A stretch of DNA of 36,425 bases from Betaproteobacteria bacterium HGW-Betaproteobacteria-12 (GTDB lineage Bacteria > Pseudomonadota > Gammaproteobacteria > Burkholderiales > Rhodocyclaceae). The notes under the pieces were generated by a model, which saw only the letters and a list, made by a program, of their open reading frames with translations, did no database searches and was not told where the DNA came from. Both the position numbers and the translations under genes were made by a program. The stretch covers positions 1 to 36,425 of the forward strand of contig PHCU01000065.1 of the NCBI GenBank assembly GCA_002842345.1. Reading direction: 5' to 3'. Shown here piece by piece: positions 13,602 to 21,241 of the stretch. Position 1 is the first letter of the stretch. Every line of letters starts with the position of its first letter.

Positions 13602-14753
13602 GGCGCGACCCCGGCGACGATCTGGCGTAGCGCCAGCCGATCGAGCTTGCCGCCGGCATTGCGCGGCAGGCGGTCGAGGCGGGTGAGGCGGCGGGGCAGG
13701 GCGGCGCTGGGCAAATGCTGGCGGGCATGGGCCTGCAGTTCGGGACTCGACTTCCTGCGGATGGATGTTGCGGCCGCCGCTGATCAGCATGTCGTCGGCG
13801 CGCCCGCTGATGGTCAGGCGCCCGGCTGCATCGAGCCGGCCGAGATCGCCGCTGGTCAGCCAGCCATCGGGGTCGAGGCCGCCGCCGTCGGCATAGCCGC
13901 GCATCAACTGCCGGCCGTGCAGGCGCAGGCGGCCGTCGGCAGCGACGGCGATGACCATGCCCGGCAGCGGCCGGCCGACCAGCCCGTCATGCCAGGGGCC
14001 ATCGGCCGGGCCATGGACGGCGACCAGGGCGGCCGTTTCGCTCATCCCGTAGCTCGGCCACAGCGGCCAGCCGGCCTGGCTGGCGCGTTCGTGGAGCGGG
14101 CGCGACAGGGCGGCGCCGCCGATCAGCGCGACGCGCAGGCTGGCCGGCGGGCGGACGCCGGCATTGAGCAGGGCGGCCAGCATCGCCGGCACCAACGAGA
14201 TGTGGGTGACCGGATAGCGGGCCAGGTCGTCGGCCACCGTCGGCGTCTGGAAGCCATCGTGCAGCAACTGGGCGGCACCTGCCCGGGCGCAGCGCCAGAG
14301 GATGGCCTGGCCGCCGATGTGATAGAGCGGCAGGCAGTTCAGCCAGAGGTCGTCGGCGCTCAGGCCGAGCCGGGCATTCGCCGCGTCGGCTGCGGCAGTG
14401 AGCTGGCGGGCGCCGAGGAGGACGGCACGCGGCCGGCCTTCGCTGCCGCTGGTCGAGATGATCAGCGCCACATCGTCGGTGCAGTCGCCCGGGGCCAGCC
14501 GGCGCTCCGGCGCCTGTGGCCAGAAGGGGCGGCCGGCCAGACTGCTGGCCCAGGCGTGGCGGGCCAGCGTCAGGCTGTCGCCGCTGCAGGTCAGCGGTGT
14601 CCGCGCGGCGCCAAGGCCGGCGGCCAGATGCACGACCTCATCCCACAGGGTGGCATGCGACCACTGGCGCTCGCCGCAACGCATGGCCGCGGCCTGCGGC
14701 CAGCGGCGGGCCGCCTGGTGCAGGTGCTGGGCAAGGGTGAGGGCGGTGGTCAT
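13598..14753 (-). pseudogene. menE: o-Succinylbenzoate-CoA ligase, internal deletion and frameshift
   Basis: MenE is an adenylate-forming enzyme that activates o-succinylbenzoate with CoA for menaquinone. Residues 1-336 read normally: P-loop STSGSEG at 100-106, 'YGMSETA' at 235-241, and the hinge region 'SGDLGRLDAAGRLTISGRADDMLISGGRNIHPQEVE'. After that Glu the frame is wrong. The typical C-terminal sequence (ELQAHARQHLPSAALPRR, then 'LPRNAGGKLDRLALRQ' with the A10 lysine) resumes in another frame and ends at a TGA overlapping the menF start. About 50 residues of the small lid domain usual at this place are absent, so the lesion at about 13740-13748 looks like a deletion of roughly 140-150 bp that is not a multiple of three. 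Catalytic loss is likely, unless this is an assembly error. Confidence 0.85.
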
Positions 14754-14818
14754 GGCGTCGGCGATATCCGGGAGTCGTTCCGCTGAGCGGCAGAGGGCGG
14801 CTGGCTGCGGTGAAGGAA

Positions 14819-14845
14819 ATTATACGGAGGCATATGCCGGGGCAA
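14819..14845 (-). promoter_or_regulatory. Candidate promoter for menE-menF
   Basis: On the minus strand: TTGCCC (14845-14840), 15-bp spacer, then a perfect TATAAT (14824-14819), 65 bases before the menE ATG. The short spacer makes it weak. The rest of the 198-bp divergent region to the ankyrin gene has a 6-bp inverted repeat CAGGCG-GCG-CGCCTG but no other clear signal. Confidence 0.35.
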
Positions 14846-14951
14846 TCGTAGGCAGATCAAGATTTCCGCGTTTCAGGCAGGACAGGCGGCGCGCCTGGCG
14901 GTACCATTAATCCATGGATAACCGTTACTTGCCCTGCCGGAGAACTGTTTC

Positions 14952-15443
14952 GTGAGCGAATCGCTAGACCTGATCAAGGCCATCCGCAGCGGTCATCTCG
15001 ATGCCGTCCGCGCCGCGCTTGACGCCGGTGTGCCGCCGGAACTGGCGGATGGCCAGGGTGATCCCGGCTTGCCGATGGGTATCGCCTGTTTCATGGGGTT
15101 CGTCGACATCGTCCGGGAACTGGCGGCGCGCGGGGCGCGCGTCAATCTACCCGACAACCGGTTGCCGACGTCGCCGCTGAGCATGGCCTTGCGCGGCCAC
15201 CGGACGGAAGTGGTGCGGGCGCTGATCGAACTCGGGGCCGACCTGCCGGACGGCATGGCCACCGGGCTGAGCGAGCAGGAAGTGCTGGTGGCGCAGTGGC
15301 AGGCCTGTCGCGCCAGCGAGGCGGCAAAGGCGGCGAGCGAACAGCCGCTGATCGAGGAAATCGACATGATCGGCTGTTTCGGCACCGATACCCAGGTGCT
15401 CGAGGCCGATGTCCTGCGCGCGGCGCAGGAGCGCCGTTCCTGA
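14952..15443 (+). CDS. Ankyrin-repeat protein
   Basis: A 163-aa soluble protein with two to three ankyrin-type helix-turn-helix repeats in residues 1-105: 'LIKAIRSGHLDAVRAALDAGVPPE', 'GIACFMGFVDIVRELAARGARVN', 'SMALRGHRTEVVRALIELGADLP'. The last 55 residues are a helical tail without repeats, ending in 'IDMIGCFGTDTQVLEADVLRAAQERRS'. Ankyrin repeats bind proteins; the partner is unknown. The start is GTG at 14952 with CCGGAG about 12 bases before; no ATG fits the first repeat. No signal peptide. It stands alone between the divergent men genes and a convergent unknown gene. Confidence 0.82.
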   Translation: MSESLDLIKAIRSGHLDAVRAALDAGVPPELADGQGDPGLPMGIACFMGFVDIVRELAARGARVNLPDNRLPTSPLSMALRGHRTEVVRALIELGADLPDGMATGLSEQEVLVAQWQACRASEAAKAASEQPLIEEIDMIGCFGTDTQVLEADVLRAAQERRS

Positions 15444-15448
15444 GCGGC

Positions 15449-16414
15449 TCAGCCGGGCAGCGGCGCCGGTAGCAGCGGCACCAGGCCGGTCTTCACATAG
15501 TTTTCGCAGCGCTCGATGTACTCGCGCGTGCTTTTCGGCATCGGCGTGCGGGCGCGGGTGATGTAGAACACCAGGTCGCGGCCGTTGCGGATCAGTTGCA
15601 GGCCGTCGGAAATGTTGTGCATCGGCGGCACGCCATCCACCGCCACCGGGTGCGGGGCGTAGTTGGCCAGGCGCTCGCCGGCGGTGACCAGTTCCGACCA
15701 GACGTCGAAGATGTCGGGATCGGTGCGCAGGGTTTCGGTCTTGGTCCGGGCGGCGCGGGCGAAATCACGAATCGCCGCTTCGCTGTCGGCGAAGGCGGGA
15801 ATGCTGGCGAAACAGGCGACCATGGCATCGGCGATCCGGTCGATGTCGCGCAGGGTCTGCCCCATCTTGATATAGCGGCTCTCGTAGAAATCCTCGACCG
15901 GGATCGAGAAGGCGCGGAAGGGTTCGCCCCAGAGTTCGTCGATACCTTCCTCGCCGCTGCGGTGCAGCACGAAGTGCCCGAGCTCCATGGCTTCCAGCAG
16001 GCAGTGGCCGCATTCGCGCATCAGCGCGTCGTCGCTGCGAATCTCGACGCCCTCGCCCTGCAGTTCGACCAGCTTGCGAAAAATGTCGGTGGCGCGATTG
16101 AACAGGGCCCCGGCGAGCATTGCCGCCTTGACCCGTCGACGTCCGGGATCGGTCTCGGCTTCGTAGGCTTGCCGCGCTTCGGCCAGCCGGGTGCCGGGAA
16201 TATTCAGGCCATGCTCGGTGTGGTTGAACAGGCGCCGGGTCAGCGCCTCGATCAGGCGTTTCTTGGCGTCCAGCGAATCAGCCGGGACCGGGTAGGTCTT
16301 GATCCAGTAACCGTCGTAGTAAACGCGCTCCAGCCCGTCGATGATGCGTCGGGTTCCTTCGGGCGGTTTGGCGTCGTTAGATACGCTCGGATCAAGTCGA
16401 TGAACAGGCTGCAT
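15449..16414 (-). CDS. Uncharacterised protein, 321 aa
   Basis: Not recognised. A soluble, mostly helical protein without signal peptide or membrane segments. Segments that look constrained are 'RRIIDGLERVYYDGYWIKTYPVPADSLDAKKRLIEALTRRLFNH' near the N-terminus and 'PPMHNISDGLQLIRNGRDLVFYITRARTPMPKSTREYIERCENYVKTGLVPLLP' at the C-terminus. The middle has several His/Glu-rich helices ('MRECGHCLLEAMELGHFVLHRSGEEGIDELWGEPF') that could bind a metal or cofactor; this is speculation. ATG at 16414 is preferred; a GTG at 16435 in the same frame would add 7 residues. It ends 5 bases from the convergent ankyrin gene. Codon use matches the genome. Confidence 0.8.
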   Translation of the reverse strand: MQPVHRLDPSVSNDAKPPEGTRRIIDGLERVYYDGYWIKTYPVPADSLDAKKRLIEALTRRLFNHTEHGLNIPGTRLAEARQAYEAETDPGRRRVKAAMLAGALFNRATDIFRKLVELQGEGVEIRSDDALMRECGHCLLEAMELGHFVLHRSGEEGIDELWGEPFRAFSIPVEDFYESRYIKMGQTLRDIDRIADAMVACFASIPAFADSEAAIRDFARAARTKTETLRTDPDIFDVWSELVTAGERLANYAPHPVAVDGVPPMHNISDGLQLIRNGRDLVFYITRARTPMPKSTREYIERCENYVKTGLVPLLPAPLPG

Positions 16415-16551
16415 TGACTGCCTATCTGGGTACACAGACGACTAGTCTGCAGCAATTATTGTGCTTTGCAACAAAGAAATTGTGTCCGCACTGACTTTTG
16501 CCGCCGACTATCTTTTTGGCATGTATGACCGAGGCCTTGTCCGGCTGGCGC

Positions 16552-16569
16552 CATCCCGTTTCCGGGATG
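16552..16569 (-). other. Hairpin downstream of the YceI operon
   Basis: Perfect inverted repeat CATCCCG-TTTC-CGGGATG, 27 bases past the end of the last YceI gene. It could stabilise or end the transcript, but no T-run follows on the minus strand, so it is not a classical terminator. The rest of the 181-bp gap (16415-16595) is relatively AT-rich and probably holds the promoter of the 321-aa gene. Confidence 0.4.
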
Positions 16570-16595
16570 ACGCAGCGGATGTTGGCGCGGGCCGT

Positions 16596-17174
16596 TTATT
16601 CCTTGATCGCCTCAATGGCGATGTCGATGGTCACTTCATCGCCGACGTAGGGGGCGTTCTTGCCCATGTTGAAGTCGGTGCGCTTGACCGTGGTCCGGGC
16701 ATTGGCGCCGATAGCGTCCTTCTTGACCATCGGGTGCGGCATGGCGTGGAAGGAGCTGACGGTCAGCGTCACCGGCTTGGTGACGCCCTTCAGCGTCAGG
16801 TTGCCCTCGACGGTGGCCGGCTTGTCGCCGTTGAAGGTGACCTTGGTGGACTTGAAGCTGGCCGTCGGGTACTTGCCGGTGTCAAGGTAGTCCTCGCCCT
16901 GGATGTGTTCGTTGAACGTGTCGGAACCGGTGCTGACCGACTTGGTGTCGATGACGATATCCACCGAGCCGGTGCGGGCGGCCTTGTCGAGCACGATCTT
17001 GCCGCTGGTCTTGTCGAAGCGGCTGAGCTGCAGCGAGTAGCCGAGGTGGTTGTAGGAGAAGCGCGGGAAGGTGTGGTTGGGTTCGACGGCGAAGGTTTCC
17101 GGGGCGGCCAGCGCCGGGGCGGCGATGGCGGCGGCGAGGACGAGGGCGGTCGAGAGTTTGCGGAATTTTTGCAT
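16596..17174 (-). CDS. YceI-family periplasmic lipid-binding protein
   Basis: A 192-aa member of the YceI family, lipocalin-like beta barrels that bind isoprenoid chains such as polyprenyl or quinone tails. The signal peptide is residues 1-23 (MQKFRKLSTALVLAAAIAAP, then ALA before the cut). The mature protein begins 'ETFAVEPNHTFPRFSYNHLGYS', a YceI pattern, and has 'GNLTLKGVTKPVTLTV' and 'DFNMGKNAPYVGDEVTIDIAIEAI' at the end. The ATG at 17174 has AGGAG 11 bases before; the longer open frame upstream falls in the previous gene. It is the last gene of the DODA-cytochrome b561-YceI-YceI operon, 28 bases after the other YceI gene. Confidence 0.92.
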   Translation of the reverse strand: MQKFRKLSTALVLAAAIAAPALAAPETFAVEPNHTFPRFSYNHLGYSLQLSRFDKTSGKIVLDKAARTGSVDIVIDTKSVSTGSDTFNEHIQGEDYLDTGKYPTASFKSTKVTFNGDKPATVEGNLTLKGVTKPVTLTVSSFHAMPHPMVKKDAIGANARTTVKRTDFNMGKNAPYVGDEVTIDIAIEAIKE

Positions 17175-17202
17175 GGGGGAGTTCTCCTGAAGGGGTGGGG
17201 GA

Positions 17203-17754
17203 TTACTTGCTGACTGCGGTGATGCGGAACTTGATCTGGACTTCGTTGGCGACGGTGTCGAACTTGGCCCAGGCGCCTTCGCCGACGGCGAAATCGGCGC
17301 GGCGGATGGTGAAACTGCCGTCGAAGACGCCGCTCTTGCCATTGGCGCTGAAGGTGGCGGGGACGACGACCTCCTGGGTCTTGCCCTTGATGCTCAACTG
17401 GCCGCTGACTTCGTAGCGGTTGCCGCCGAGCGGCTTGACGCTGCCGGAGACGAAACGGGCGCTGGGAAACAGCTTGGTGTTGAACCACTGCTTGCCGGCG
17501 ACTTCCTCGTCGCCTTCCGGGGCGCCGGTGTCGACACTGGCCAGATCGACGTCGAAGCTGGCCTTGCCGGCCGTCGGCTTGGCCGGATCGAAGCTGAACT
17601 GGCCGGTGAATTTCTTGAAGTGGCCGTCCACCGCGACGCCCATCTGCTTGTAGACGAAGGCGACGCTGCTCTTGTCGGCCTGCACCTGGTTGTATTCGAC
17701 GGCCTGGGCGGACAGGGAAGCAGTCAGGGCGAGGGCGAGGGCTAAGCGTTTCAT
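17203..17754 (-). CDS. YceI-family periplasmic protein (second copy)
   Basis: A 183-aa YceI paralogue with a signal peptide (residues 1-18, ending AQA) and a mature start 'VEYNQVQADKSSVAFVYKQMGVAVDGHF'. The closing 'DGSFTIRRADFAVGEGAWAKFDTVANEVQIKFRI' is typical. It differs clearly from its neighbour: the two share the fold pattern and few identities, so this is an old duplication or two separately recruited members. It lies directly downstream of cytochrome b561 (1-base gap). YceI next to b561 is a recurring pair, thought to concern quinone or polyprenol handling at the inner membrane; the exact role is unknown. Confidence 0.92.
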   Translation of the reverse strand: MKRLALALALTASLSAQAVEYNQVQADKSSVAFVYKQMGVAVDGHFKKFTGQFSFDPAKPTAGKASFDVDLASVDTGAPEGDEEVAGKQWFNTKLFPSARFVSGSVKPLGGNRYEVSGQLSIKGKTQEVVVPATFSANGKSGVFDGSFTIRRADFAVGEGAWAKFDTVANEVQIKFRITAVSK

Positions 17755-17755
17755 G

Positions 17756-18298
17756 TCAGTTCTCCTTGGATTGCCGGGGCAACATGCGGGTCAGGATGTC
17801 GTCCTTGTCGATGAAGTGATGTTTCAAGGCGGCGCCGACGTGGCCGACGATGACCGCGGCGAATAGCAGGTTGAGGCTCATATGGACGGTCTGCAGCAGG
17901 TCGCCGACCTCCTTGTTCTTTTCCAGCAGGTCGGGAATCGGCAGCACGCCGAACCAGACGGTCTGGAAGCCCTTGGCCGAACTCATCAGCCAGCCGGAGA
18001 TCGGGATCACCAGCATCAGGCCGTAGAGCGCCAGGTGTCCGGCGTGGGCGGCGAGTTGCAGCGGCTTCGGCATGCTGTCCGGCAGCGGCGGCGGCGGATG
18101 GCCGGCGCGCCAGGTCAGGCGGAAGAGCAGCAGCAGGAAGACGGTGACGCCGGCCCACTTGTGCCAGGAATAGAGCTTCAGCTTGTCCGGCGACAGCGGC
18201 AGATCCTGCATGTAGGTGCCGAGGGCGAGCAGGCCGAAGATCAGGATCGCCATCAGCCAGTGTACGGCGATGGCGGTTGATGTATAGCGATGGGTCAT
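17756..18298 (-). CDS. Cytochrome b561 family protein
   Basis: A 180-aa inner-membrane diheme cytochrome with four transmembrane helices: about residues 10-29, 46-63, 85-108 and 139-160. Candidate heme ligands are the histidines in 'AIAVHWLMAIL', 'YSWHKWAGVTVF', 'LAAHAGHLALYG' and 'VGHVGAALKHHF'. In E. coli the homologue CybB oxidises superoxide and reduces quinone. The start overlaps the stop of the upstream dioxygenase gene (ATGA), so the operon is tightly packed. It probably shuttles electrons between a periplasmic donor and the quinone pool. Confidence 0.93.
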   Translation of the reverse strand: MTHRYTSTAIAVHWLMAILIFGLLALGTYMQDLPLSPDKLKLYSWHKWAGVTVFLLLLFRLTWRAGHPPPPLPDSMPKPLQLAAHAGHLALYGLMLVIPISGWLMSSAKGFQTVWFGVLPIPDLLEKNKEVGDLLQTVHMSLNLLFAAVIVGHVGAALKHHFIDKDDILTRMLPRQSKEN

Positions 18299-19119
18299 GC
18301 GCGGCCTCCGGTCTGGGGCGTGAAGGAATAGGCGTCCATGGCGATCACGTAGTCGTCGATGCCGGCGTGCCAGCGGCGGGCGCTGGCCCCGTCGCCGGCA
18401 GCACCCAGTGCGACAAACAAGGGCAGTAAATGTTCATCGCTCGGATGCGCCTGCACGGCGCCGGGCGCCTGGTGCCGGTAGTCGAGCAGGGCCGGCAGGT
18501 CGTTGGCGGCCAGGTGTGCGGCCAGCCAGTCGGGGAATTCGCGGACATAGGCCGGTGCCTGGCCACCGGCCAGGTGGGCGCGCTGGAAGTCGCGCAGGTT
18601 GTGCGTGACGTTGCCCGAGGCGACGATCAGGAAGCCGCGCTCGACCAGTGGCGCCAGGGCGCGGCCGAGCAGCCAGGCCTGGTGTACGCCGCCCTGGCTC
18701 TGGATGGACAGCGGCACCACCGGCACCTCGGCATCGGGGAACATCAGGCGCAGGGGCACCCAGGCGCCATGGTCGAGACCGCGCCGGTCGTCTTCGCGGA
18801 CCGCCAGGCCGCTGGCGGCGAGCGTGGCGACAACTTCGTCGGCGGCCTCGCGGCAACCGCTGGCCGGGTAGCGCAGGCGATACAGCTCCTCCGGGAAGCC
18901 GCTGAAGTCGTGGATGGTTTCCAGGCGATCGGCGGTGCCGACGGTAGCGATATCGGTATCCCAGTGCGGGCTGACGACGACGATGGCGCGCGGCAGCGGC
19001 AGCGAGGCGGCGAGCGCCGCCAGGGCCGCGCCGGCGGCGCCGGGACGCAGCGCGAAGGTCGGCGCGCCGTGCGGAACGAAGAGCGGGGCAAGGGTCATGG
19101 CGGTCACTGGTGATGGCAT
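18295..19119 (-). CDS. LigB/DODA-type extradiol dioxygenase
   Basis: A 274-aa protein of the class III extradiol ring-cleavage (LigB) superfamily, DODA/YgiD branch. Conserved metal-site residues are visible: His in 'LFVPHGAPTFAL', 'VVSPHWDT', 'LDHGAWVPLRLMFP' (catalytic-type His) and 'PSDEHLLPLFVALG'. Plant and E. coli homologues cleave DOPA or catechol-like substrates; the physiological bacterial substrate is unclear. The ATG at 19119 has AAGGCGG at 14 bases and is preferred over an internal ATG at 19098, which lacks a ribosome-binding site. It is the first gene of a four-gene operon and is divergent from a LysR regulator that probably controls it. Confidence 0.9.
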   Translation of the reverse strand: MPSPVTAMTLAPLFVPHGAPTFALRPGAAGAALAALAASLPLPRAIVVVSPHWDTDIATVGTADRLETIHDFSGFPEELYRLRYPASGCREAADEVVATLAASGLAVREDDRRGLDHGAWVPLRLMFPDAEVPVVPLSIQSQGGVHQAWLLGRALAPLVERGFLIVASGNVTHNLRDFQRAHLAGGQAPAYVREFPDWLAAHLAANDLPALLDYRHQAPGAVQAHPSDEHLLPLFVALGAAGDGASARRWHAGIDDYVIAMDAYSFTPQTGGRA

Positions 19120-19165
19120 GGACGTACTGTAGTCCGCCTTTTGGCAGCGAAATAGCCGACAATGT

Positions 19166-19180
19166 GCAAATCATTATTGC
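19166..19180. promoter_or_regulatory. Candidate LysR operator
   Basis: GCAAATCATTATTGC, an interrupted inverted repeat (GCAA-N7-TTGC), in the 74-bp divergent region between the dioxygenase operon and the LysR gene, 13 bases before the LysR ATG. The position fits a self-regulating LysR site. Confidence 0.45.
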
Positions 19181-19193
19181 CAGGATTGCAACA

Positions 19194-20075
19194 ATGGATC
19201 GACTCGATGCGATGCAACTCTTCGTCCGCGTCGCCGAACTCGGCAGCTTCGCCGCCGTCGCCCAGCAGATGGGGCTGGCCCGTTCGGTGGTGACGCGGCA
19301 GATCGCCGGCCTCGAATCCCACCTCGGCGTCAAGCTGATGGCGCGCAGCACCCGGCGTCTGGCGCTAACCTCGGCCGGTACCGCCTACCTGGAGAAATGC
19401 CGGGTCATCCTCAACCTGGTCGAGGCAGCGGAAACCGACGTTGCCGAAGAACGCCTGACGCCGCGCGGCAACATTCGCCTCAGCCTGCCGCTGAGTTTCG
19501 GCATCAAACGCTTGGCGCCGCTGTTGCTCGACTTTTCCCGGCGCTATCCGGAGGTCAGCCTGGACATGGACTACAGCGACCGCCGGGTCAAGCTGATCGA
19601 GGAGGGCATCGACCTGTCGATCCGCATCACCAGCCGCCTGGAAGGCGGCGACGTGGTGCGGCGGATCGGTTCCGGCCAGATGCATATCGTCGCCGCGCCG
19701 GACTATCTGGCCCGGCACGGGCGGCCGCGCCATCCGGCGGAACTGATGCATCACGAATGCCTCGGCTACACCGCCGGCGGCACCACCCAGCAATGGCAAT
19801 TCATGGTCGATGGCCAACTGGCGGTATTCCCGGTGCGCAGCCGCATCCACGCCAACAACGGCGACGTGCTGGCCGAAGCGGCGGCGCAGGGCCTGGGCAT
19901 CACGCTGCAGCCCGATTTCATCATCGAGGAGGCGTTGGCGGCGGGTCGTCTCGAAGCCATTCTCGGCGACTACCCGGTGCCCGACCTGGGCATCTATGCG
20001 ATGTTGCCGAGCAACCGCCACGTGCCGCACCGGGTGCGGGTGCTGATGGATTTCCTGGCGGCCGGCTTGGCCTGA
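19194..20075 (+). CDS. LysR-family transcriptional regulator
   Basis: A 293-aa regulator. The N-terminal winged helix-turn-helix is 'MDRLDAMQLFVRVAELGSFAAVAQQMGLARSVVTRQIAGLE', the CrgA/DmlR-like branch in which 'SVVTRQI' is typical. A linker helix follows, then a periplasmic-binding-protein-like effector domain from about residue 88 ('GNIRLSLPLSFGIKRLAPLL') to the end. The ATG at 19194 is used because it starts the conserved N-terminus; the open frame continues 28 codons upstream without a good start. It is divergent from the DODA-b561-YceI-YceI operon and is probably its activator. The effector could be an aromatic or quinone-like compound. Confidence 0.93.
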   Translation: MDRLDAMQLFVRVAELGSFAAVAQQMGLARSVVTRQIAGLESHLGVKLMARSTRRLALTSAGTAYLEKCRVILNLVEAAETDVAEERLTPRGNIRLSLPLSFGIKRLAPLLLDFSRRYPEVSLDMDYSDRRVKLIEEGIDLSIRITSRLEGGDVVRRIGSGQMHIVAAPDYLARHGRPRHPAELMHHECLGYTAGGTTQQWQFMVDGQLAVFPVRSRIHANNGDVLAEAAAQGLGITLQPDFIIEEALAAGRLEAILGDYPVPDLGIYAMLPSNRHVPHRVRVLMDFLAAGLA

Positions 20076-20179
20076 ATTATCGCTGCCGGGGAAAATGCCC
20101 CAATCCGTGAAATCGCTCACGGGCAATTTCCCTGCACCCCGGCACAATGGGGCCGTACCCCGTCGAAAGTCCGTCCGCC

Positions 20180-20374
20180 ATGGCACCCGTCCTCCACCGC
20201 TCCACCGCTTCGCCGAACACCGCCGCTGCCGGCGGCCGCGATGCGTCGCGGTCGCGTGACGGCGATCTGGCCAATTTCGACCTGCGCGTCACGCTCGCCG
20301 ACATGACCGTGCGCGAAACCTCCTTCGCCGAGTTTCTCGCCGCCCTCAAGCAGAACGGCATCAACCCGCGCTGA
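20180..20374 (+). CDS. Small uncharacterised protein, 64 aa
   Basis: Not recognised. The first half is low-complexity and polar (Ala, Ser, Arg); the second half, 'DLANFDLRVTLADMTVRETSFAEFLAALKQNGINPR', looks like a folded helical element. The chosen ATG at 20180 has GAAAG 11 bases before; an ATG at 20147 would add 11 residues but has no ribosome-binding site. It lies 69 bases ahead of the two-receiver gene in the same orientation, so it may share its transcript. Upstream, at 20105-20122, is an inverted repeat CCGTGA-N6-TCACGG that may end the LysR transcript. Moderate confidence that it is a real gene. Confidence 0.5.
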   Translation: MAPVLHRSTASPNTAAAGGRDASRSRDGDLANFDLRVTLADMTVRETSFAEFLAALKQNGINPR

Positions 20375-20443
20375 TCGCCTGCCGGCCCCGGCCTTCTGGT
20401 AAGCTTCCGCCGGTTTTGCCGACGGACAGGGGAGATTGGCGGT

Positions 20444-21229
20444 ATGCGGATCATGATCATCGATGACAACGCCTCCATGCGTAAGGTGCTGGCGACGCTG
20501 TTTTCCAGCCTCGGTCATGACGTGGTCGGTGCCTTCGCCGACGGCAACGGCATCGAAGAACTGATCCGTCAGACGACGCCGGAACTGATCTGCCTCGACT
20601 ACCACCTGCCCGGTCGCAATGGCCTGGCCATCCTGCGTGCCATCCAGGCCGAAGCGCCGGAAATCGACGTCATCATCATGACCGCTTCCGACGATGCGGG
20701 TATCGAGGCCACCGCCGCCGATGCCGGCGCCTCCGGCTTCTTCCGCAAGCCCTTCGGCCAGGCGCTGATCCTCGAGGAACTGCGTGCCGTCGAACAGACG
20801 CGCCGGAAGGCCAACCACACCGCCGTCGATTCGCAGGTGGCGCGCACGCCGGGAAGCCAGCGCGGCCGCCGCGGCACGGCGGTGATCGCCGACGACAACG
20901 GTTCGGTGCGCCTGGTGCTCAAGGGCCTGCTCGAGGAGTGCGGGGTGCAGATCGTGCAAATGGTCAGCAACGGCGCCGAGGCCATCCAGGCGGCGCGCAA
21001 CCACCAGCCGCGCGTGCTCTGTCTCGACATCAACATGCCGGTCATGGATGGCCTCGAGGCACTGCCGAAGATCATCGAGGCCTCGCCGGAAACCAAGGTG
21101 GTGATGGTCACCGGCAGCGCCGACAAGAAGCTGGTCGGCCAGTGCGCCGGCCTCGGCGCCGTCGGCTACATCATCAAGCCGCTGCGCCCGGCTTACGTCG
21201 AAGGCTTCATCCAGAAACTGCTCGGCTGA
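20444..21229 (+). CDS. Tandem receiver-domain response regulator
   Basis: A 261-aa protein of two CheY-like receiver domains and nothing else. Receiver 1 (residues 1-118): acidic pair Asp7/Asp8, phosphoacceptor Asp52 in CLDYHLPGRNG, Thr80, Lys102 in RKPFG. Receiver 2 (about 144-261): Asp150/Asp151, Asp195 in CLDINMPVMDG, Thr223, Lys245 in IKPLRP. Both sites are complete, so both domains can in principle be phosphorylated. A basic linker (RRKANH to RGRRGT) joins them. There is no DNA-binding or enzymatic output domain and no kinase gene nearby, so it may act by protein contact or as a phosphate relay/sink. GGGGAG lies before the ATG. Confidence 0.9.
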   Translation: MRIMIIDDNASMRKVLATLFSSLGHDVVGAFADGNGIEELIRQTTPELICLDYHLPGRNGLAILRAIQAEAPEIDVIIMTASDDAGIEATAADAGASGFFRKPFGQALILEELRAVEQTRRKANHTAVDSQVARTPGSQRGRRGTAVIADDNGSVRLVLKGLLEECGVQIVQMVSNGAEAIQAARNHQPRVLCLDINMPVMDGLEALPKIIEASPETKVVMVTGSADKKLVGQCAGLGAVGYIIKPLRPAYVEGFIQKLLG

Positions 21230-21241
21230 AGCGCCCCCCGC

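Noticed and set aside
12252-14753. A single 833-codon MenE-MenF bifunctional gene
   Set aside because: The stretch between the domains is out-of-frame menE sequence (Pro/Arg-rich), and the original menE C-terminus and stop are visible in the other frame, so the fusion is accidental.
13152-14786. 544-codon plus-strand frame across menE/menF
   Set aside because: Shadow of the minus-strand men genes; no recognisable domain and Arg/Gln/Ala-rich.
16596-17342. Longer form (248 aa) of the last YceI protein
   Set aside because: The extra 56 residues lie over the previous YceI gene and lack a signal peptide; the ATG at 17174 gives a proper signal peptide and ribosome-binding site.
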